NCBI GenBank assembly: GCA_015179025.1
Contig: WHUX01000229.1
Location: forward strand, 1 to 64,000
Direction: 5' to 3'
From: Terfezia claveryi
Taxonomy: Eukaryota > Ascomycota > Pezizomycetes > Pezizales > Pezizaceae
DNA length: 64,000 nucleotides
This document shows, in pieces, positions 1 through 9,684 of this stretch. A program made the translations under genes and the position numbers. The notes beneath the pieces were generated by a model. That model did not search any database, was not told the origin of the DNA, and saw only the letters and a list, made by a program, of their open reading frames with translations. Position 1 is the first letter of the stretch; each line of letters opens with the position of its first letter.

Positions 1-785
1 TTTCTCTCACTGTGCTTTTTATTACTGAGTAATTTGTGGCTGGGACGTGGATATAATCGGGTGAGAGAGGGGAGGACGCAGCGCATTGGATTTCATTTGG
101 TGGTAGTTTGTAGGTGTGGCCATGAGGTTCGGAATATGTTTTTTAGTCATGGAAAATAGAAGTCAAACAAAGAAAACCTCGTGTTTGTGCCAAGAATGAG
201 TGATCGATTTAGAACGAAGATAAATTAAATTACAAGCATCAGAAGAGCAATTGTTAGGAAGGGGAACTTAGAAACGCGATATGTCGCATTAAAAACTTCA
301 GAAGGAGAATTGTAGGAAGGGAAACTTAGGAACGTGATGTGTGGGATTGAAAACATTACAAAGACAATAGGGAGAAGTTCAAGCCAGGAAGACGCGGGAT
401 AGGAGGTGTAACTTTAAGGAGCGGATTGTGTGCATATCGAGTTGGGATGGTGAGATATGTGAGTGACAACAGGAAAAGGAGGAGAATAGGTTGGGCGAAT
501 GCAGGAGAATGCAAAGGGTGAATGCATGCTTGCAAAGTCAAGAGACAGAGGTAGGAGTAGAAGAGAAGTGAGGCTGAAGCGGAATGAGGGGAACGCAAAA
601 CATTGGATTGGAAACTTAGCAAAGCGGATAATGCTGAGATGTTATAGGAAAAGAGGTATGCATAGATACCGTGGTAGAAACAGTATAAAGGTAACATGGT
701 GGTTCAGGGAGTTGGAAGCACCAGAGGTATGCCAGGAAGGGAACATGGAACACTAGTGCGTCACAAAGCTTAGTTCTGCAATAGA
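1..785. other. no recognisable gene; short tandem duplication
   Basis: Purine-rich sequence with no reading frame that resembles a known protein. Positions 238-297 and 298-357 are two diverged copies of a ~60-bp unit sharing a core of the form GAGAATTG-TAGGAAGGG and ending in a run like ATTGAAAAC. The Arg-rich 85-codon frame starting at ATG 499 looks like a by-product of purine-rich DNA and is not called as a gene. Confidence 0.5.
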
Positions 786-814
786 GCGCCAGGTGCACCT
801 GGTGCACCTGGCGC
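786..814. repeat. perfect 29-bp palindrome
   Basis: Two 13-bp arms (786-798 and 802-814, GCGCCAGGTGCAC and its exact complement) flank a 3-bp CTG centre. It sits just upstream of the 5'-truncated end of the copia relic at about 850, so it may be a target or breakpoint structure. Function unknown. Confidence 0.8.
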
Positions 815-849
815 AAATAAACTCGTTGCTGATGAGGGTCAGCTCTACC

Positions 850-2896
850 TAAAGGCCTGTGGGATAAAGCTTTGAGCTGAGCAGCCTATACGAAGAATCG
901 GATTCCCCATAAAACTCTCCAAGGGAAAACCCCCATCGAAATCATACTCAAAAAGGACCCGGAAACTGAGCTGACAAAGCTAAGACCATTTGTACAAAGA
1001 GTCCTCTGCTTTAACTACGACATCTCTGATAAGCTCTCTCCAAGAAGCTATGAAGCCAATATAATTGGTTATACAGAAAGCTTTGAAAGCTACTAGGTGC
1101 GAACAGATACTGGCCAGATTAAGCTCGCCCTCTGACCAGTCCCTATAAGAGATTCGGAGACTAGCAGCTCAGAATCTCCGGATGAAGCCCCTAGCGAAGG
1201 GCCTAGGGAAACCGATATTCCCCAGCCCATGGCACCACCTCCAATAAAGAAGCCTAGAAAGACTACTCGAGATTGGGAAAGTATGGTTGGAACCAGGAAA
1301 TCAGAGCGACAGCAAGTTGGAAAGAAGATATTCACAGTAGGAACTGACTCAGATCACCCAACCAATGAGCAAGCCCGCAGCTCTCCACAAGCTCCAGAAT
1401 GGGCTAAAGCTCGAGCTAAAGAACGAGAGCAATTAAATCGATATGGGGTATATACCAAAATCGATAAATCCGAAATCCCCGAAGGAACACGGATTGTTGA
1501 CACTAAATAGCTATACCTAGTCAAAAGAAAAGTAGATGGAAGTATCGAGAAATATAAAGCTTGCAAGGTTGGAAGAGGATTCACTCAAGAAGCAGGTGTC
1601 AACTATGACGAAACCTATGCACAGATGATGCGCCCTGAAACGCTCAAAATCCTCTTAGTCATTGCTCTCCACCGAGATTGGGCAATCCGCCAATAGGATG
1701 TTGTGGCCGCATACTTGCAAGCTCTCCTTAAACACGATGTCTACATCACAGATGTGAATGAAGAAGGAGAGGTCGAATACTGGAAGCTCGATAAAGCCCT
1801 CTATGGCTTAAAGCAAGTAGGACACGAATGGTTCAAAACCCTCTGCGATATTCTCTCCACACTCAGGATATACCAGTGTATAGGAGATGAAGGAACCTAC
1901 ACTACCCGAGGCCACGACACTATTATTGGGACTTATGTTGACGACCTCCTTGGGATCGCCCCTACGGAAGAAGATCTCGATAAGATAGAAAGAGGCATTG
2001 AAGGAAGAGTTGAGTTGGATAAGCGAGGAAAACCTTCGAACATGTTTGGGATGGAGTTGCATTGGTCAAAGGAACAAGTTGTACTAACACAAACTCGCCT
2101 CATAGAATCAATGACGAAAAGCTTCTTACCCCAGATCAATCAACATGGTGTTCTTGGAGGAAAGCGATCTCTGCTGCTAGATGTACAGCAATATACCAGC
2201 GACGGAAGCCACGAGGAAGTGGCAAAATACCAGTCAGTAATAGAGAGGTTACTCATTATCGCTCGAATGACGAGACCCGAGATCTCGATTCATGTCAACT
2301 TGTTAGGACGAAGGACCAAGGACCATACCCCGAAGCACTACCAGACAGCCCTCCAGGTCTTGCGGTATTTGTACTCGACAAAGTACGATGGGCTGCAATT
2401 AAAGAAACCAGAAGCCAACGAATTGGCAATCAATATATTCGCAGACGCATCATACGGAGGGGAGGAAGCCCGATTACAGACAGGAGTTCTGATGACACTG
2501 GGGAACCAACTGATAGGATGGTACAGTCGAAGGCAGGATATCGTGACGTTGTCAATCACCGAAGCGGAATACATCAGCGACTGCGAAGGAGCGAAGGATG
2601 CAGCCTGGTTGAACCAATTTCTCTCGGAGCTAGGAATAACGAATGTACCAACCTTAGTAACAGACAGCGAAGGAGCTTACAATTTGAGCAAAGCCACCAA
2701 ATTCACACGGAGGAGCCGACATATAGATCACCGATTCCACTATCTCCGACAGCAAGTACGACTAGGGCGCTTGAAGATACGCACGATACCAGGGAAAGAC
2801 AACCCAGCAGATCTTCTAACGAAGCTCTTGCCGATGACCTCTGTGAATGGCTGGAAAGACAGATGGATGTCGACAGTTACGACACCCCGATCCTAG
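850..2896 (+). pseudogene. copia-0: Ty1/copia pol relic (integrase end, reverse transcriptase, RNase H)
   Basis: The frame opens with the C-terminal part of a copia integrase (AYTKNRIPHKTLQGKTP region, about 885-1080). A linker follows, then a reverse transcriptase with the fungal copia signatures LYGLKQ (about 1801) and the catalytic YVDD (about 1936), and an RNase H ending in the TKLLP motif near 2835. It is 5'-truncated: no gag or protease is present. In-frame TAG stops at 1508-1510 and 1694-1696 both fall where this family has tryptophan, which is a TGG to TAG change in a TpG context. More stops interrupt the integrase end near 1100-1130. The 3' end runs into a purine tract and LTR, so the 3' half of the element is in place. 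An inactive relic. Confidence 0.88.
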
Positions 2897-2959
2897 ACAT
2901 GACGGAAGAAGAACTAATGACAGCCGGAATGAATGTATGGGCGCTCGAGTAGGGGAGAG

Positions 2960-3229
2960 TGTTGGAATTACTCTCTCGCTAGCCGAAATAGGACAGTTTG
3001 AATTCTGCGGAAACCAGGGTAGGATCAAGGATCCCAAAGAGGCCGGTCTCAATTAGGGAAAGCAGAATATAAGGAGCTGGATATGTCGTAGGAAAAATGG
3101 GATTTCTTCTGTAGAGCACTGGGACCATAGCAATAAGTCTATAGCGATATCTAGATATCTCTCCTCTTCTGAATATACACGATCAATTATCTTCACGATT
3201 CCTTCGCTGCATAACCTCGTAATCTTACA
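2960..3229 (+). repeat. 3' LTR of copia-0
   Basis: The LTR starts TGTTGGAATTACTC directly after a purine tract (GTAGGGGAGAG) 60 bp past the RNase H stop, the position expected for polypurine tract plus 3' LTR. The end is placed at the CA before position 3230, giving a TG...CA unit of ~270 bp. A TATA-like AATATAAG lies near 3064. No 5' partner exists in the window, so the right boundary is approximate and may overlap the neighbouring LINE relic by a few bases. Confidence 0.55.
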
Positions 3230-3869
3230 CCGTATTGGTGGAGACGCTGTTGGTCATCGGCTTCTGTGCCGGGGTCGGAGGTATAGTCTGTGTGCTTGTA
3301 TCCGTTACTGAGATTGGCGGTGGTGATAATGCGGGACTGGTGGTGGGTGGAATAGGTGAGAAATCGTTGACCCATGCTGCGCCGGTTAGGTTTAAATTTT
3401 CGGCAAAGTGGTCAGCGCCCTCTCGAAACGCCCTGTCGTTAAAGATCTCCTCGACATCAGTGCCTACAAACGTCATGAGTTCTCTTAAGCACCATATTGC
3501 TTTATATGCGCCCCCCAGGTCCTTTGTGAGTTCATAACTACGCCAAATATTCATGGCAAAAATTCTAACTGGCATGTACTCGGTGTTTGCCCCTTTTGCA
3601 GTTGACTCATCAGTCTCGCTTTCCTGGTGTCCAACTGACTCCTCGTCATCGCTGGAGTCGGTCTCACTATACTCAGCCACGGTGGCTTGTTTTGGGGGGG
3701 AAGGTGACTGGTGTGGCTGGGCGGGGGTAGTGGCTCTTGCCGACTGTGGATGTGCCGACTGTGGGTGAGGTGGCTGTGGGTGTCCGGTAACTGGCACCCG
3801 AGTCTTGAGTGGTGGCTGTACTCGATCCCGCTTTCCGGGGTTGTCCTTTCTCTTTCCCTTTCCTGGCAT
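3225..3869 (-). pseudogene. LINE ORF1-like N-terminal fragment
   Basis: Reverse-strand frame of 214 codons starting at ATG 3869. It has a Lys/Arg-rich start, a Pro/Ser/Gln-rich stretch, an acidic DSSDDEES stretch, and a middle part with aromatic and charged residues. It ends STNTV, similar to the xVxTxTx strings seen in the ORF1 at 16516-17880. Its upstream leader (about 4220-4280) matches the leader upstream of that second ORF1 (about 18450-18500), which is why I assign it to a LINE rather than to a host gene. It is cut off at the LTR of copia-0. A host gene is the alternative. Confidence 0.45.
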
Positions 3870-3909
3870 CGTTATTGGCTGCTTGGTGGTGTGGGGGTTA
3901 TCTTTGGTC

Positions 3910-3970
3910 TTTTTTTTTTTTTTTTTTTAAAACTTAATACTCCTATGCGGCCCCGTTAGGGGGGCCATGA
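3910..3970 (-). mobile_element. very short 5'-truncated SINE/LINE tail insertion
   Basis: A run of about 19 T followed by the reverse complement of the SINE 3' end, with the stem-loop GGCCCC/GGGGCC. It is flanked by an exact 13-bp direct repeat GTTATCTTTGGTC at 3897-3909 and 3971-3983. Only ~60 bp of element was copied. The poly-A, the 3'-end content and the 13-bp duplication are the marks of target-primed reverse transcription. It splits the leader of the LINE ORF1 relic. Confidence 0.9.
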
Positions 3971-3983
3971 GTTATCTTTGGTC

Positions 3984-4366
3984 GTATTGGCCGGTTCTGT
4001 TGGTGTGGGTGCTCTCGCGGAAACGTGGACCAATGCCCGTGAGAGTGACATTTCGGTGAGAGGGGAAAGAAGAAGAGCTAGGAAGAGGGGAAAAAGCTTC
4101 AATCGAGGGGGAAAGGGTCGCGATAGTTGTTCCCCCGAGGTACGAGTAGATATTCCTGTTATGGGCGGCGAGGGCTTTCTCGTGGTGCTGTCCGTTTGTC
4201 TGTAGCTGTTGTGGTTGTGGAGATCCGACCAAGCGCTCGTCCTGTCAAGGTGGTTGTTGTGCGCGAAACGGCGTGAACAGTTGGTTGTTAAGATACATCC
4301 ATCGTCTGTTTGTTGTACTGTCCATAATACAAAAACTCTATTATCTAATGGCAAGTAGAAGACCAC
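3984..4366 (-). other. LINE 5' leader segment
   Basis: Non-coding sequence upstream of the ORF1 relic. The stretch around 4222-4262 shares a patchy match (GGACGAGC..TTGGTCG..ATCT..ACAACCA, reverse strand) with 18452-18500 upstream of the other LINE ORF1. Both lie a few hundred bases before an ORF1-type frame, so it is probably part of the shared 5' untranslated/promoter region. Confidence 0.4.
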
Positions 4367-4508
4367 TGGCTGAATCAGGCATGAACCTTACAAAAATGAC
4401 CTATTGTGTGGATATCTTCATTTCAGGCGCCAATTAAGTACTCTTTATACCCAACCCATATTTACGTAGTCCTCTTGACTGACTTGCCGCAGGTGCAATA
4501 GATATGAT
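4367..4508. other. unassigned sequence
   Basis: No reading frame or repeat recognised. It ends in GAT (4506-4508), the left copy of the 3-bp duplication of the next element. Confidence 0.4.
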
Positions 4509-5320
4509 AGGGGTATTCAAAGTTAGTTTTAGAGCCAAAGTTCTTGTGCGTTTTTTATGCCCGAAAAAACGGCCTAACTTTGAATACCCCGCGAAAAAGG
4601 GCGAAAAAAGCAGCGTTTTTATGCGCCCCAAAACCCCGTTTACTCCACGTAGAATTCCCCATGTATTGAATTTAAGGCTAAAGGGGAAGCTAGGGCAAAA
4701 GTAGTTAGTGCTTTAAGTTAGTCAGGTTGGGTTAGTCAGGTTGGCACATGTGCCATGGACTAGAACTAATCATAGAATCCAGCATCCTTTGATACCATAG
4801 TTGATACCAAAGGGTGAGCCGACGCCTGTTGCTCACACGAGGCATCTTAACCCCAGTGGATACCGAACCCCCGAAGCCCAGATTTCCCCCCGTATCCTAA
4901 TCGCTATCACCCTCGAGGTGTCCTAGCCAGGCAGTGTCCTCGCCAGGGTTCAAAGAAGTCTGGTCACTGAATCGCTCCTGTTAGCTCACGTGAAGTTCTG
5001 TATTTGATATTTGACAAAGTCGCTGAGAGGCGGGATTTGCCTGGGCCTCCCCTCGGCGGATCTAACACCATTGTGCCTACTACAAATTCAGACTAGCCTT
5101 TCACTAAGGCTAACCCACGTTGTCCTTGTTGTTCTTGGCACAATTCGCAAAAAAAGGGTCCAGATTTGCGTTTAAACGGGGTCGATTTCGGTCTTTTCTG
5201 TGCGAAATCGACGCAAAAAAGTTTGTGTGGCGATGGTCGCAAAAAACGAAAAAAAACGAAAAACCACCGATCCGAAAAAAACGTTATTTTCGGCCGAAAA
5301 TCTTAACTTTGAATACCCCT
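4509..5320. mobile_element. TIR element X, non-autonomous, 812 bp, 3-bp TSD
   Basis: Terminal inverted repeats of about 17 bp (AGGGGTATTCAAAGTTA on the left, its complement on the right) are flanked by GAT at 4506-4508 and 5321-5323. A third copy of the terminus in reverse orientation at 4574-4590 lets the first 82 bp fold into a hairpin. The interior is rich in CGAAAAA strings, holds the palindrome GGCACATGTGCC near 4744, and codes for nothing recognisable. It has the same terminal AGGGGTATTCAA as element Y, so both use one unseen transposase. A PIF/Harbinger-like origin is possible from the 3-bp duplication and G-rich ends, but is not shown. Confidence 0.82.
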
Positions 5321-5365
5321 GATGTTCACCCTTTGTCAGCTGGATATCTGCAGTTGCTATACATT

Positions 5366-6039
5366 AGGGGTATTCAATCTTAGGTTGTACGCCTTTTTTC
5401 CGACGTAATTTTTGTTTTCGTACAAAGGCACTTATACGCGCTGAAGTCTGACAACCCCCCTGAGGTTTTCGTATAAGTGGGGCGTATAAGGCACCGTAAT
5501 CTCCACTCTAGAAAAAATGGTTTGTACGGTTTTAGCGTGCCAGAGTCGGGTAAAATTCTGGAGCTTGCTCTAAATGGGCCTAGTGGTTTTTCTACACGGG
5601 GCTAGTACAATTTCTAAATAGGCCTAGTTGCGCGCTGAGGTTATTTTGGGAATGACCTCACTGTGTTCGTAAGAACCCCTTGGCAGGGGTCTTGGTATGC
5701 GATACTTAGCCCTCGCAGCGGCTCAGCTGACTCAGAGCTTCTCACATGATGAGCCCCTAAAATTTATCAACTGAGCTAACCAACCAAGCTAACCCTAAGT
5801 GATTAGCCCAAACCTCCATTTTCTAGCGTCCTGATAAGCGCTCTAGATATACGAACGTATTAGCCCCTCCTAATTTATAGGGATGTACGGCGTATAAAGG
5901 CATTTATAGTAGGCCTTTCGGCGTATAAATGGTTCTATGGAGATCGGCACTTTATACGTTTTCACAATTTTATACGGCGTATTTCGGGACCCGTATAAAC
6001 CCAAAATTACGGCCGTACAACCTAAGATTGAATACCCCT
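5366..6039. mobile_element. TIR element Y, non-autonomous, 674 bp, 3-bp TSD
   Basis: A perfect 26-bp terminal inverted repeat begins AGGGGTATTCAATCTTAGG (5366-5391; complement at 6014-6039). It is flanked by ATT at 5363-5365 and 6040-6042. The interior holds several TTATACG/CGTATAA strings and no coding frame. It landed in a repeat whose other copy is near 6885-6925 (CAGTTGCCATACATTGCAG), in which the element is absent. Confidence 0.88.
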
Positions 6040-6043
6040 ATTA

Positions 6044-6360
6044 TGTTGAAACGAGGGTACGGTAATAGGACAACGCAGGATAAGCTGACAGCAGGATAAG
6101 CTGACAGCAGGGTAAGCTGACGGCAGGGTAAGCTGACGGCAGGATGGGTCGGTATGGAATGATGAGGGATATCTCTATTTGGGATGTTAACAACGGGTAT
6201 TTAAGAGCGAAGGATTTCTCTACTTTTATGTATGATCTCAAGTAAGCGGCTTCTCTCATAAGATATACGAATATATCTCTCTCTCTTTCTCTCATATAGT
6301 ATACGAATATACTATATTATCCTCACGAACGAGTGAACGGCGTAGAACGATTTCTACACA
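6044..6360 (+). repeat. candidate solo LTR with 18-bp tandem repeats
   Basis: Starts TGTTGAAACGAGGG right after element Y and ends near TTTCTACACA. Four copies of an 18-bp unit (GCAGGRTAAGCTGACRG) lie at about 6072-6145 and a TATTTAA box at 6198. The TATTTAAGA..TTTATGTAT..AAGCGGCTTCTCTCAT order resembles the solo LTR at 60079-60287 read on its minus strand, so the two look related. No clear flanking duplication was found, so boundaries are approximate. Confidence 0.5.
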
Positions 6361-6415
6361 TCACAGCTATTTCGGTGCTGCCAGCTAATGCCTATTTTGT
6401 ATGCTTCTGCTTAGG

Positions 6416-6770
6416 GGGAGGGAAGGGGCAGCACGCCAGCGGGGGAGCAAAGGGGCAGCACTAGCTAGCGGAGGAGCGAAGGGGTAGCACTAGCCACCGG
6501 GAGAGCGAAGGGGCAGCACAAGTCAGTGGGGGAATGAAGGGGGCAGCACGAACTAGTGGGGGAGCGAAGACCAGTGGGGGAAGCAAAAGGGGCAGCATGA
6601 ACCAGCGGGGGAGCGAAGGGGCAGCACTAGCCAGCAGGAGAGCGAAGGGGTAGCACTAGCCAGCGGAGGAGTGAAAGGCAGCACAAGCCAGCGGGGGAGT
6701 GAAGGGGGTGGCACGAACCAGCGGGGGAGCGAAGGAGTCAGCACTAGCTAGCGGTGGAGCGAAGGAGCGC
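6416..6770. repeat. GC-rich minisatellite, block 1
   Basis: About ten degenerate copies of a ~35-bp unit of the form GGGGCAGCACTAGCCAGC-GGGGGAGCGAA. Units vary at AACCAGC versus TAGCCAGC. The short frames that cross it are artefacts of the repeat. Confidence 0.85.
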
Positions 6771-6961
6771 AGGGGAATCCCCATAGCCATGTGGCCGCTT
6801 ACCACACCTGTGATTACCCTGAACTGGCTAATCACCTGTGTTTACCCTGAACTGACAACCTATCAGTATGATGTCATTCCTTCTATCTCTGCAGTTGCCA
6901 TACATTGCAGCTATCACGGTGCTGCCAGGTAATGCCTATTCATTTTGCATGCTTCTGCTTA
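6771..6961. other. unique spacer inside minisatellite
   Basis: Non-coding. Holds the sequence CTGCAGTTGCCATACATTGCAGCTATCACGG-type stretch that is the uninterrupted form of the site occupied by element Y and the LTR at 5350-6370, so it is a paralogous empty site. Confidence 0.6.
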
Positions 6962-7165
6962 GGAGAAGGAAGGGTAGCTAGCGCGAGAGCGAAGGGGCAG
7001 CACTAGCCAGTGGGAGAGTGAAGGGGGCAGCACTAGCCAGCGGGGGAGTGAAGGGGGCAGCACGAACCAGCAGAGGAGTGAAGAGGCAGTACAAGTTAGT
7101 GGGGGATGTGAAGGGGTAGCACTAGCCAGTTGGGGAGCGAAAAGGCAACATTAGCCAGTATAGTA
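6962..7165. repeat. GC-rich minisatellite, block 2
   Basis: Five to six further copies of the ~35-bp GCAGCAC..CCAGCGGGGGAGTGAAGG unit seen at 6416-6770, in the same orientation. Confidence 0.8.
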
Positions 7166-7425
7166 TTGCTTTGCAGAGTCCTACCTAATTTTCTTCAATT
7201 TCTTCAATTTTCTCTCTTATCCATTTTATTTTGGGTTTTATTTTTTTATTTATATTTTGGCTTGTCGCATTATTTTTGTTTTATTTTTCTGGGTTTTTAT
7301 CTGGTTAATAATTTTATTTGTTTACTGTTGTGGTTTTGTTTCCTAGTGTGGTGATAATTTTACTCATGTTATTTTGGGTTAGTTTATTTGTAAGTGCAGT
7401 CATTTGTTTAAGATGCCGCAGTTAT
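7166..7425. other. T-rich repeat fragment of the P family
   Basis: Strongly T-rich. Matches the T-rich middle of element P copies (for example 59140-59330: GTCGCAT..TTTTGTTT, GGTGTGGTGATAATTT and GTGCAGTCATT-like strings). No gene. Confidence 0.5.
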
Positions 7426-8531
7426 CTATACTGATGGTAGCATGAGCGAGGCAGAGAAAGTGGGAGGAGGTTGGTGCTCGAAGGGAGAGCAGTCAAAGGG
7501 GAGCATGGGTTTAGGCCGTTTATGTACAGTATAGGATGAGGAGATAGCGGGGATCAAGAAGGCTATGAAAGATATTAAAGGTATATGAGCAGCGTCAATC
7601 AATAGGTTCAATGAAGAAGACTTCACTAGAACCATGAGCGAGAGAGAGAGAGAGAGATATGAATTTAAGTGTATTGAGTAACTAAAGACTTGACCTGATA
7701 GCCTCAATCGATATATAGATCAGTAGGTAGATACAGCAGATATATATATATGAATGAGCGAGTGAGCATATATATATCTTGTATAGGTATGATATATGCA
7801 TGGACCCATGAGTGGGGCCACGAGTGGGGCCACTAAACCATGATGAAATCATATGGTGTAAGCTGGTTTATTCAACAGAAGAATCACCTCCAGAGTGGAA
7901 AATCCTCATCCTCACCGGTTCCCAAGCGGCAATAGCAGCTCTGAGGAAGGCTGGGCAGAGGGGACAAAGCAGAACTGCAGACCTGGGGGGTGCCATCTGT
8001 GGGATCAGAGAAAAACAGTGGAGACTAGGGCCAGGAGCAGTCAGGCTTGGCTGGATGAAGGCACATATTGGCATTCCTGGCAATGAACGTGCAGATGTAC
8101 AGGCTAAAGACGGGGCAGAGAACCGTGACCCGCAAGAGCCCCAGATTACGGAGGGTGGTCTAAGACAAGAGTAGAACAGGAGACGAGAGGTGGAGAGAAA
8201 GGTGATGGGGACCGGAATAGGAAGGGTAGTGGGTTGGAGCAGAAAAGCTTGGGTAAACTATATCCACTGCCGCTCAGGAAAGGGCAACCCCCAATCCTGG
8301 CGGGCAAAGTTAGATGACACAGTTGATCCCACATATCGTACGTGTGGCAGGCACATGGAAACGGGCAGGCATGTTGCCTTAGTCTGCCCATAAGGGGAGG
8401 AGATTGGCAGGAGGTGGGGAAGTTGGGAAGAGATAGATGAGTGGGGGAAGTTGCTCAAGAAGGTTGGGGACGGGGGGAGGGAGACCACTGTTGACCTTGT
8501 AGAAACCTTCTTCTCCAATCTGGACCTGAGA
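7426..8531 (+). pseudogene. LINE-A: Tad/I-type LINE RNase H and C-terminal zinc region
   Basis: The frame starts in the RNase H core (AVIYTDGSMSEA, 7426-7480, first catalytic Asp in YTDGS), is split by a solo LTR (7573-7877), and resumes with KILILTGSQAAIAALRKAG. It continues through GWMKAHIGIPGNERAD (last catalytic Asp region), then a HCRSGKGNPQSWR segment and a Cys/His array (CRTCGRH..). The terminal LVETFFSNLDL lies just before a TGA near 8530. In-frame stops lie near 7530, 8172 and 8391. Upstream endonuclease and reverse transcriptase are missing. The 3' UTR is lost at a junction with satellite that is also found in LINE-B, showing that the two are duplicates. Confidence 0.85.
7573..7877 (-). 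repeat. solo LTR (copia-1 related), TSD gaaga
   Basis: A 305-bp unit, reverse orientation, starting TGTTGAATAAACC and ending ..CTTTAATA. Flanks are AAAGA (7568-7572) and GAAGA (7878-7882), one transition apart. It contains a GA run and a TATATATA tract. The same LTR at the same LINE position occurs at 54070-54375. Confidence 0.85.
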
Positions 8532-9334
8532 TGAGCTTTAGAGTAGCCCAACTCCCAATGACTTGGCAGCCGAAGTACAAAGGAAGCATGCCAAGTAACA
8601 CAACAACTCATGCCTTAGTGATGCTGAAGTACCATTACCTGCCAAGAGATTGAGACAGCCCAACTCCTAATAGCTTGACAGCCAAAGTATATGAGCAGCA
8701 TGCCAAATAACGCAATATGCTGAGGTACAGTTACCTGCCAAGAGGTCGAGACAACCCAACTCCCAATAGCTTGACAGCCGAAGTATATGAGTAGCATGCC
8801 AAATAACGCAACATGCTGAGGTATAGTTACCTGCCAAGAGGTCGAGACAACCCAACTCCCAATGGCTTGGCAGCCAAAGTATACGAGCAGCATGCCAAAT
8901 AATGTAACATGCTGAGGTACAGTTACCTGCTAAGAGGTCGAGACAACCCAACTCCCAATGGCTTGGCAGCCGAAGTATACAAGCAGCATGCCAAATAATA
9001 ATGTAACATGCTGAGGTACAGTTACATGCCAAGAGGTCTGAACAGCCCAACTCCCAATACCTTGGCAGCCACAGTATACAAGCAGCACGTGCCACATCAT
9101 GCCTAAGATACCTGTTGACGCTGAGGTACTGTAACCTGCCAAGAGATCGCAACAGCCCAACTCCCAATGACTTGGCAGCCGAAGTATATAGTAGCACACC
9201 AAATAATGCAACATGCCTTAGTGATGCTGACGTACAGTTACCTGCCAAGAGCTCGAGACAGCCCAACTCTCAATGGCTTGGCAGCCGAAGTATACGGCAG
9301 CATGCCAAATAGCGCAACATGCCTTGGTGACTCT
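8532..9334 (-). repeat. ~97-bp satellite array, seven to eight units
   Basis: Tandem units read on the minus strand as GTTGCGTTATTTGGCATGC, then ATACTTCGGCTGCCAAG, then GGGAGTTGGGCTGTCTCG, then CTCTTGGCAGGTAACTGTA. Each has inverted CTGCCAAG / CTTGGCAG arms about 27 bp apart. Other blocks lie at 13160-13366, 13858-14048, 45845-46231, 46542-46926 and 53104-53404. The long LPSHWELGC-type frames crossing it are artefacts of repeat periodicity. Confidence 0.9.
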
Positions 9335-9634
9335 TGTTGATAAGCGTGGGTTACACTATACGTGCACTCACTTACTACAGCACAATACCCACTTTGTCTA
9401 CAATGCCACTCATAATACATGCTTTGTCTAATAAGTGCGCTTTGTCTACAGTACTACTCATGTTACCTGTCTCCTATCTTATTGTTGCATTCATGTATAT
9501 ATAGAGTGTTGGGGAACACCCTTCATTGGGATAGATCTCCAAGAGACTAGGACTGGAGTAAATCACATCTTCATTGACTATAATCTATTCTTCTGCTCAC
9601 CAGTATTGCTACTATAAGACCTTACAATCCAATA
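9335..9634 (+). repeat. 5' LTR of a copia element
   Basis: A 300-bp LTR from TGTTGATAAGC to CAATCCAATA, preceded by ACTCT (9330-9334) inside the satellite. It is followed at once by a primer-binding site. The near-identical solo copy at 46237-46536 sits in the same satellite context. Confidence 0.85.
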
Positions 9635-9646
9635 GGTTATGAGCCC
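9635..9646 (+). promoter_or_regulatory. primer-binding site, initiator tRNA-Met anticodon type
   Basis: GGTTATGAGCCC, directly after the LTR, is complementary to the anticodon stem-loop of eukaryotic initiator tRNA-Met (loop CUCAUAA). This is the half-tRNA priming known for Drosophila copia and relatives. The copia-1 site at 23490 has the same start but is mutated (GGTTATGACCCC). Confidence 0.75.
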
Positions 9647-9684
9647 AGAGAAAGCATGATAGACTTACCTTTACCTCGTCCGAC

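Noticed and set aside
499..756. 85-codon Arg-rich frame
   Set aside because: Arises from purine-rich DNA, has no recognisable domain, and overlaps equally long antisense frames.
2062..2952. 296-codon frame overlapping copia-0
   Set aside because: Shadow frame of the reverse transcriptase/RNase H relic; the true frame has the conserved motifs.
6553..6744. Minisatellite considered as a CRISPR array
   Set aside because: Units are contiguous and degenerate with no unique spacers, and the genome is eukaryotic.
7130..7354. Hydrophobic Phe/Leu-rich 74-codon frame, and similar ones at 20284-20526, 20566-20787 and 22310-22531
   Set aside because: T-rich DNA gives Phe/Leu codons; these frames recur only because element P is repeated and show no conserved start.
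8667..9266. 199-codon reverse frame of repeating WELGC-type peptides
   Set aside because: It is a reading-through of the ~97-bp satellite; other frames are equally open and no start context or conserved domain exists.
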